DNA of 64,000 bases from Mallotus nudiflorus (taxonomy: Eukaryota > Streptophyta > Magnoliopsida > Malpighiales > Euphorbiaceae), in assembly GCA_947683625.1 (NCBI GenBank), contig CANTUR010000659.1, positions 607,501 through 671,500 on the forward strand, in the 5' to 3' direction. A program made the translations under genes and the position numbers. Shown piece by piece: positions 56,400 through 64,000 of this stretch; position 1 is the stretch's first letter; each line of letters begins with the position of its first letter. The notes beneath the pieces were generated by a model that was given only the letters and a program-made list of their open reading frames with translations, made no database searches and was not told the DNA's origin.

Positions 56400-57607
56400 A
56401 ATTCCTTAAAGAAGCCAATAGAAAAGAAAGGATTTTGTTGAGGATGTTATCACGACAGTTTATTAGCCATAACGGGATATTGTATAAAAGGATGCCAGCT
56501 AGAGTACACCTAAGATGCATCGATAAAGGTGAGGCATAAAAGATCATGGAAGTAGTTCATGAGGGAGTGTGTGGGCTGCATTTGAATGGAACAGTCCTTG
56601 CTAAAAAGATAACCCATCAAAGGTACTTCTGGCTAACCACGGAGGTAGATTGCATAAAGTATGTAAAGAAATGCCATAACTGCCAAGTATATGGCGATGT
56701 AAGCCACCTGCCTTCTATGGAACTTCAAGGATCAAGCTCTCCTTAGCCATTTACAGTATGGGGAATTGATATTATTGTAGAGATAAGGCTGAAAGCATCT
56801 AATGGTCATCATTACATTATTGTGGTGATTGACTATTTCTCTAAATGGGTATAAGTGGAATCATTCACTACTATAGAAGCAAAACAGATGGCCAGGTTCA
56901 TAGAGAAGAACATAATTTGCCAGTATGGGTTGCCTCATCAAGTCATCATTGATAATGGTATTTAGTTTAGGGAAGAAATGACCACTCTGTTTGAAGAATA
57001 CAAGACTGAGCATCATAGATTATCCCCTTACAGACCACAGGCTAACGGAGCCCTAGAAGCAACAAACAAAAATATAAAGAGAATCTTAGCCAAGATACTG
57101 GAAAATTATAAAGACTGGGTAAGTTATCTATAGTTTGCATTATGAGGCTACATAACCACTGCCAAAATGTCAACAGGAGCCACTTCGTATTCTCTGGTAT
57201 ATAGATGTGAAGTTGTATTGCCAGTTGAGATTGAAATTCAGTCACTAAGGCTTCTCCTAGAGTTTAAAATCCCTAAGTATCAGTGGTTAGAAAGCCGATT
57301 GGCCCAGCTAACCTTATTGGATGAAAAGAGAATGAAGGCTATGTATCACTCTCAGTTGTACCAGAAAAGGATAGGCCAAGCTTATAACAAGAGGATTAAG
57401 CCAGACAAGATCAAAAAGGGTGACTTGGTTTTAAAGCTCACTAGGCTAATTATGACTAACCTGTGAGGAAAGTTTAAGCTGAACTAGGAAGGTCCCTACT
57501 AAGTGAAGAAGTTATTTTCAAAAGGGGCCACTATTTTGTCTGACTTTGAGGGAAATGAATTCAGAGAGCCCATCAATATGGACAAGCTCAAGAAATACTT
57601 TCTATAA
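56400..57607 (+). pseudogene. Integrase of element 3
   Basis: The zinc-binding domain has HEGVCGLHLNG then KKCHNCQVYG (HHCC type). The core has GIDIIVEI (first D), VIIDNGI (second D; a stop follows) and NGALEATNKNIKRILAK (E). The C-terminal LQLRHPVRPG-like module reads RIKPDKIKKGDLVLKL, and the product ends NMDKLKKYFL and a stop at about 57607. In-frame stops lie near 56745, 56852, 56964, 57133 and 57465. Confidence 0.85.
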
Positions 57608-57844
57608 AGTCTCACTAGGGAGAAAACCTCAAAAGAGGCTGCCTAGGCAAAAGTTAGAGATAGAAAAACTTACAAGGGCAAGCCAATTAATGACAGGAGA
57701 TGTGTAAGAAGTAAAATTGTATAGTCACATTGTGCTTAAATTAAATGGAATGGATTGCCTTTATTATTATAAACATTGCGTTAAATGCTTATTACACATA
57801 TGTTAAACTCAAAAAGAAATCTCATTCAATAAAGAAAGTACATA
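57608..57844. other. Spacer after element 3 integrase
   Basis: AT-rich sequence with no ORF, separating pol from the antisense ORF, as is usual for Tat elements. Confidence 0.4.
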
Positions 57845-58350
57845 AAAAGACTAAGTTTCACAAACTGATATAATATCGTCTGCTTCTCTTGTGACTCCCT
57901 TAGGCACTTGATGCCTGTAATGCCATTGTCTTTCTATTTCTTATAAATTCATCCTTTTTTACTTGTTGTAGTTAAACCCATGCCTTATATTGGTCATCGG
58001 TAGACTGATCTCCATTGTAGTAAATGAACCTCTGAATGATCCTCTGAGGCCAAGTAGCAACTAAGTTGTCCAAAAATTCTAAGAAAAAGGCCCTAGTTAA
58101 AACTCATGTATGAGCTCCACAATCCATTATTTCTATCCATATTGTCTGTAAAGCCAAGCCGGATTATAGAAGGTGGCGAAATAGAGGCCGGCCAAAGGAA
58201 CGCAATAGGTGTAAGACCGGAGGGTCACGTGCCGCAGTCTCCACCATGGGCACATCCACTGAATCATAGTATTAGGGAATGTAGATAACCAGTTATGGGT
58301 GTCCTCTAGGATAGGATGAAGTCTCCTAGCGCAATAATGTTTGGTCTTGT
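57845..58350 (-). pseudogene. Antisense ORF of element 3, interrupted by LTR E
   Basis: The minus strand reads, from the LTR E edge downward, RRLHPILEDTHNWLSTFPNT, then MIQWMCPWWRLRHVTLRSYT, YCVPLAGLYFATFYNPAWLY and a stop at 58133. After a broken stretch it continues as EFLDNLVATWPQRIIQRFIY, YNGDQSTDDQYKAWV, a stop and QQVKKDEFIRNRKTMALQAS. It lies antisense between integrase and the missing 3' LTR. Extra antisense ORFs at this place are reported for Tat elements, some with plant-mobile-domain-like sequence. I cannot confirm that domain here. The 5' end is removed by LTR E. Confidence 0.55.
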
Positions 58351-59511
58351 TGTCATGACCCAAACCGAGAGTCATAACCAGTACTAGGGAATGAAAGTTC
58401 TTTCGAATCCGGAACCCATAACAAGCTTTAAAAATAAAAGCATGAAATAATTAAATAAAATATTCACCATAATTAAAATCTTAAACCAATATAATAATAA
58501 TAAACTTCTGCATATCATAAAATAAAATATATTATACAATATTCAAAGAAAGGCCTCTGAAATAACAACCAACATTCTATAAATACAAAATACGACTACT
58601 ACTGCAGTTTTCTAGAGTACAATAAAAGTCAAGTAGATAATTTACACAAAATAGCCAAGGCTAAAGAAGTCTAGTGGATAGGCCTATTATTGAGGTCTGA
58701 GGAAGAAAAATCTCCTATAAAAAATAACAATTAAAAGGAGTCAGACCTCACTGAGTGAATTATTATATTATATATACATGCATCTCCTAATGATATATGC
58801 AATCAATCATCTGTATATATATTAAATATAAATACAAGCATTTCACATAGATGTTGAAATCGCTTTATATAATAAATGCTAAAAAACATTTGTTTTCTTG
58901 AAGGATCAAATAGAACCTTATTTAAAATCGCAACCTCAATCAACAATAACTCTCTAGCCATACAGGCTCACTTAATTCTAAAGTTAATTCACTTATTCCA
59001 TTATGGACAATAGATTGGCCCCGAGACACTAAGTCAACTGAGCTCCAGCAGTCTCACTATCAGTGTGATTGGCCCCGAGACACTAGGTCAACCGAGCTCT
59101 AGCAACCACATTATTCAATCATATTAATCTTAATCAATCAATCAAATTATTATTACCTCAAGTGATTCTCACTCAACTTTAAATCTATCGCACCGGTACA
59201 TACACGGTCCTAATGCTGCCCACTAGGTAGCACGTTCTATCGATATCCTTCATTTAAAATTTAACACATATATGGGAAAATAAATAATGCATAATAACAT
59301 TCAAAATAACAAAATAAACCATATATATACCAGAAATATACCTAAAATAAACTGAGTATATTTAAAGTATATATATGTTAAATAAATTCAAAATCAACCA
59401 TAAAAATATGTCAAATATAAACTAATAATATACTAAAAACATGCTAAGTATATATCGAAAATATAACATGCATTTATTTTGAAATATATAAAAAATATAC
59501 TAAAAATATAC
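58351..59511 (-). repeat. LTR E (Tekay family, reverse orientation), first part
   Basis: It begins TGTCATGACCC, the reverse complement of the family LTR end. Reversed family features follow: the GAAA-type terminal hairpin (about 58385-58415), the hairpin pair at 59005-59111 and the CTAGTG region near 59217-59235. It continues after LTR F at 62830. The preceding CTTGT (58346-58350) would be one copy of the target duplication; the other end is beyond the window. Confidence 0.85.
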
Positions 59512-62500
59512 TATAACGACCTATATTTTTAAATTATTTTATTTTAAAATGGAATATGAAGTGTTAATAAAATTTAAAGTTAAATTTGATTATTTTAGTC
59601 TTATTTTACTGTTTTACGATTAATTATTATTATTTTATGTTTAAATAAATTTCCTACGTAAAAATAGTATTTTGGGTCTTTTGATTTGCAAGATTATTTT
59701 AGTATTTTTATTCTATTATTGTTTTATTAATTTCTTTAATTATTTTATTAATAGATTATTTTATTAATTGTATTATTTTATGTGTTATATTTACATATAA
59801 TAATTAGGGTTTATATTATTTATATGTGTGTATATATATAATGTTAGGTATGTGTATATTATATGTGTATAGTATGTATATATAATATATCATTTTAATA
59901 ATATTACTTTTTGATATAATATAATACTATAATATATACACATAATTACTTTTACATAAAATCAAAAGTAATAAACACATAAACAAGCTCTCTCTTCCTG
60001 CATGTTCGATCTCTTCACCGTCGGTGTGCCTCTCGCCGTTCTGACGTCGAACAGCCAACCTCCTCCCTTCAACCTTCATTATCGTCACTTCCTCTACCCT
60101 CTCTGGTCACCAGTTTCGCGAAAACGACAGCAGCAACAGTGGATAGCTTCCTCGTCAATGATCATTTTTCAGCTACCTCTTCACGTGATTCTAGTGCCGT
60201 TCGACTCCTAGAGCTCCGGGGAGGTCGAATCCTAGCTTGGTTCAAGTTCGATCTTCCTCATTTGTGAGTTTGTTGATTTTTAGTTTTTGAACATTAGGGT
60301 TTTCCAATTTTTTTTAGGTTGATTTCTTTTGATTCACACAATCCACCTTAACAAATGTTGTTCCTGGAAGCTCAATCTACACCTATATATTTTTCTTATT
60401 TTTAGAATTTATTTTGAATTTTTAGAATTTTTGAATATTTTATTAATTTTTGTAAATTAATTATATAAATTGTGAATGTGATTTTTGGTGTTTTTATTAA
60501 TTATTATTAATTTTAGAGTGGAGCTTATAATTTTTGTGATTTTTATGTAATTTTTATAATTATTTTAAGTTTATGTCAATTTTGAAAAATTAGGTTAAAA
60601 ATATATTTTTGTAGAAATTATTGGTTAATTATATGTTTTTGTTAATAATAATGAGATATATGTTGAGAAAATAATTTTTGTGTATTTATATGGTTTTTAT
60701 TGAATTTTTTAGTAATATTAGTATATTATGTGTAATTTTTTAATATTAGGGTTAATTGTGTAATTTGGTGATAATTTTAGTTAAATAATATGTTTAATTG
60801 GTTTTAATATTATTTGAGGTATAAGAATGATTTTTATAAATTATTTACTAATTTTAACTAATTAATACTAATTTTTGAAAATTATTTTCAAATAATATAT
60901 TATATACTATTTATGTAATAAAATGGATTTATAGTAATTTTTAAAATATATTTGGACTAATTAAGCTATTTGGATTAGTAAAGTGAGTTTTTATTAAATT
61001 ATATTGAATTATCGAGAAAATTTGATTTTAATAATATTATATTATTATTTAGGATTTTTAAGTAATTATTGGGAAAATAATTATTTTTGGTGTTTTAATG
61101 TTAAATATACTATACTTTGATATTCTAAGGGTATTTATGGTAATTATTGATTTTTAATATATATTTTATTATATTATTTGAATTTTGGTGAATTGTGGAC
61201 CTCAGTTGGAGAATTTTGTAGTTCATGATCCCAATTGAGGGTTGTGTGAATTTCTATATTCGAAGTGTATTTTTCTTGTAGGATTGGCTCTACTTTGTAA
61301 TAGAGAGATGTCTGTTTTACAGAGGAGGTTTTTCTAAAATTTTGATAGAATTCTCGTAAAATGTGACATCGGGTCAATTTTATGTTTGTCTGTGTTTAGT
61401 AATCCTAGATCGAGTCTTTAGAAGTTAAGTTAGAAATTCATTTTGATTTTTTCGTGATTATTTTTTTTATTTAATTGCACCAAGACCGAGGTCTAGCAGA
61501 CCAAGCCCGTCAGACTAGTCTCGAGGAACGCATCCTTGTGAGTTGTTATTTTATATATACATTGCGCTTAGGTTGCATATTTTAGAAATACATGTTTTAA
61601 ATGTATAATTATGCATAATTATTTTTATTAAATGCTTGAGTATATTTTAGGTATATTTTTAGTATATTCTTGGTATAATTTGAAATAAATGCATGTTTTA
61701 CTTTGATTTATACTTAAATTATTTTTTTAGTATATTGTTGGTTTATTTTGAGTATATTTCATAATTTATTTGAATTTATTTTACATATATATACTTGAAA
61801 TATACTTAATTTATTTTAGGTACATTTATGGTATATATATAGTTTATTTGATTATTATGAATGACTTTATGCATTATTTGTTTACTTGAATGTATGTTTT
61901 ATTTTAAATGAAGGATATCGATAAAACATACTTCCTAGTGAGCAGCACTAAGACTGAGTACGTACCGGTACGATAGATCGTAGTGTTAAATTACTAACTT
62001 ATTTGAGGAAATATGAAATGATTGATATGATTGAGATTGATGTGATTGAGGGTGTGATTGCTGGAGCTCGGTTGACCAAGTGTCTCGGGGCTAATCACAT
62101 TGACAGTCAGACTACTGGAGCTCGGTCAACTTAGTGTCTCAGAGCCAGCCTACTGTCCAGATGGATTAAGAGAATTTATTTGGAATTAAGTGAGCCAGTA
62201 TGGCTAGAGTGATTTCTATTATTATTTGAGGTTGCGATCATTAGGATTCTATTTGATCCTTTAAAATTTTTATTTTTCAGTATTATGAAATAAAGTGATT
62301 TTTCAGCATCTGTGTGTACATGCCTGTATATATATTTATTATATACATATGATATTTTACATTTGACATATAGTAATGCGTGTATATATATTATAACAAT
62401 TCACTCAATGAGGTCTGACTTCCCTCAGTTGATATTTTTACAGGAGAGTCTTCATCTTCAGACCTCAACAGTAGGCCTATCCATCGGATTTCTTTCGCCC

Positions 62501-62829
62501 TAGCCCCATTATGTAATTTATCTACTTAATTATTTTATATTGTACTCTAGTAAATTTCAGTAGTTATAATTTGTATCAGTAGTAAGTTTTATTTTATTTT
62601 GCTATATGAGATTTTAATTCAGATGTTTAATCTGAATATTGTATTAAATTCATTTCATGATATAAAGATGATTTATTTTATCATATAAAATTGAAATTAT
62701 AATTATGGTACATTTATTTTATTATATTGATTGTATGTTTTTATTATTTTAAGGCTTACTACGGGTTCTGGATTTGAAAAAATTCTCATTCCCTAGTGCA
62801 GGTCATGGCCTCTAGTTTGGGTCGTGACA
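59512..62829 (+). repeat. Solo LTR F (Tekay family), nested in LTR E
   Basis: The 3318-bp forward LTR runs TATAACGACC...GGGTCGTGACA. It is flanked by a perfect 5-bp duplication TATAC (59507-59511 and 62830-62834). The canonical TG start reads TA, a probable G to A change. Hairpin block at 61289-61370, hairpin pair at 62052-62158. No gag-pol is present. Confidence 0.9.
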
Positions 62830-64000
62830 TATACCTAACATATACTAAACATTTAAAAAACAATTTATGAACAAATACATATCAAAACATATATATATAT
62901 ATATTCTAAAACATGCATCCTAAGTGCGATATGTATATAAGATAACAACTCACAAGTTTACACTTCTCGAGACTGGCTCGACAGACCCAGTCTGATAGGT
63001 CTCAGTCTCGGCGCAACTAGAAAATAAAATAATAACAACAATCAGAATACATCTAACTGAATATTCTAAGAATTTCTAAAAAAGACTCTAACGAAGGATT
63101 GGAAATTTAAACGAACACAGAATTTTAGGATCAACATGATGTCACGTTTTACGAGAATTCTATAAAAAATTCGGCAAAACCTTCTCTGTAAAATGGACAT
63201 CTCTCTACTAAAAAGTAGAGTCACTCCTACAAAAAAAAAACACTACCAATCACATGAATACTTAACACCTTTGGTTGGGACCTCAAACTGCACAATTTCC
63301 CAACCGAAATTCACCAATTCATCAAAAATACACTTAATATAATAAATATATTAAAAATTAATAAATTCCACAAATATCCTCAAAATATCTAAATATAATA
63401 TATTTAAACATTAAAAAACTAAATATAATTATTTTCAAAATAATTAAATAAAAATCCCAAATAATAATATAATATTATTAAAAATCAAAATTTTCAATAA
63501 TTCAATGTAAAATAGAAAAAATTCACTTTGATATATTCAAATAGCTTAAATAGCCAAAATATATTTTAAAAGCTATTAAAAACTCATTTAATCACCATTA
63601 TAAGAAATAATATATTATTTAAAAATAATTTTCAAAAATTAGTATTAATTAGTTAGAAATAGTAAATAATTTATAAAAAAAATCATTTTATTATCTTAAA
63701 TAATTCTAAAACCATTTAAAACATAATATTTAACTATAATTTTAACAAAAACTCACAATTACGCTATATTTTCAAAAATCCCATAATGCTAAATAATTTC
63801 CTCAAAAATTATATAAAATCATTAAAATTATTTTACCAACATATAATATTCTAATATTTTCTAAAACATATAATAACCAATAATTTCAACAAAAATAAAA
63901 TTTCAACCTAATATTCCAATATATACATAATATAGAAATATTCTTAAAAATTATATAATGTTCTCAAAAATTATTTTCTCAACACTAAAATTAATATCAA
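62830..64000 (-). repeat. LTR E, second part, continuing past the window
   Basis: Reverse-oriented LTR sequence resumes after LTR F. It has the reversed hairpin block (63138-63222, with GATGTC/GACATC arms and CTCTACT/AGTAGAG) and continues into the AT-rich zone. Its start, and whether a full element follows, lie outside the window. Confidence 0.82.

Overview
The window is nuclear DNA of a flowering plant, most likely a eudicot. The evidence is AT-rich sequence dominated by Ty3/gypsy and Ty1/copia retrotransposons, an endogenous plant pararetrovirus, a hAT transposase relic, and a spliced thaumatin-like gene with a plant TATA box and GT-AG intron. I cannot fix the species; a woody eudicot is only a guess. 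Almost everything here is transposon nested in transposon. The only intact host gene I can support is the thaumatin-like protein gene at 28731-29812.

Left part (1-14856): Ty3/gypsy element 1, a Tekay/Del-like chromovirus with a chromodomain-like tail. Its 5' LTR is cut by the window edge. Its gag-pol is broken by many stops, and its 3' LTR (from 6040) is itself split by 5.7 kb of endogenous caulimovirid sequence (about 6111-11808). Element 1 ends inside a decayed 60S ribosomal protein L7 pseudogene (minus strand, about 14857-15265).

Next (15714-25790): a deletion derivative of a large LTR element (15714-about 19101). It has LTR-like direct repeats, an antisense coding relic and a ~59-bp tandem array just before the 3' repeat. 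A hAT (RICESLEEPER-type) transposase relic follows. It is split by solo LTR C (19324-22210 and 25466-25481), which is itself split near its end by solo LTR D (22211-25460).

Middle (25791-36840): AT-rich intergenic DNA, the thaumatin-like gene, then a minus-strand Ty1/copia element (30158-35693, target duplication AATTT). A 541-bp solo-LTR-like insert (30655-31195, duplication CAAAC) interrupts its RNase H.

Right part (about 37053 to 64000): a Ty3/gypsy element of the Tat/Ogre type (element 3). Its gag is interrupted by full-length Tekay element 2 (40580-52229, perfect duplication AGCAC). Its region between integrase and 3' LTR carries an antisense ORF and is interrupted by reversed LTR E (from 58351). 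LTR E is interrupted in turn by forward solo LTR F (59512-62829, duplication TATAC). Elements 1 and 2 and LTRs C, D, E and F all belong to one Tekay-like LTR family, so at least six insertions of one family are stacked in 64 kb.

The most notable unexplained signal is a series of inverted repeats that recur at the same places in all the Tekay LTRs, several with paired base changes that keep the stems complementary. This suggests a conserved folded RNA (or cruciform DNA) within the LTR.
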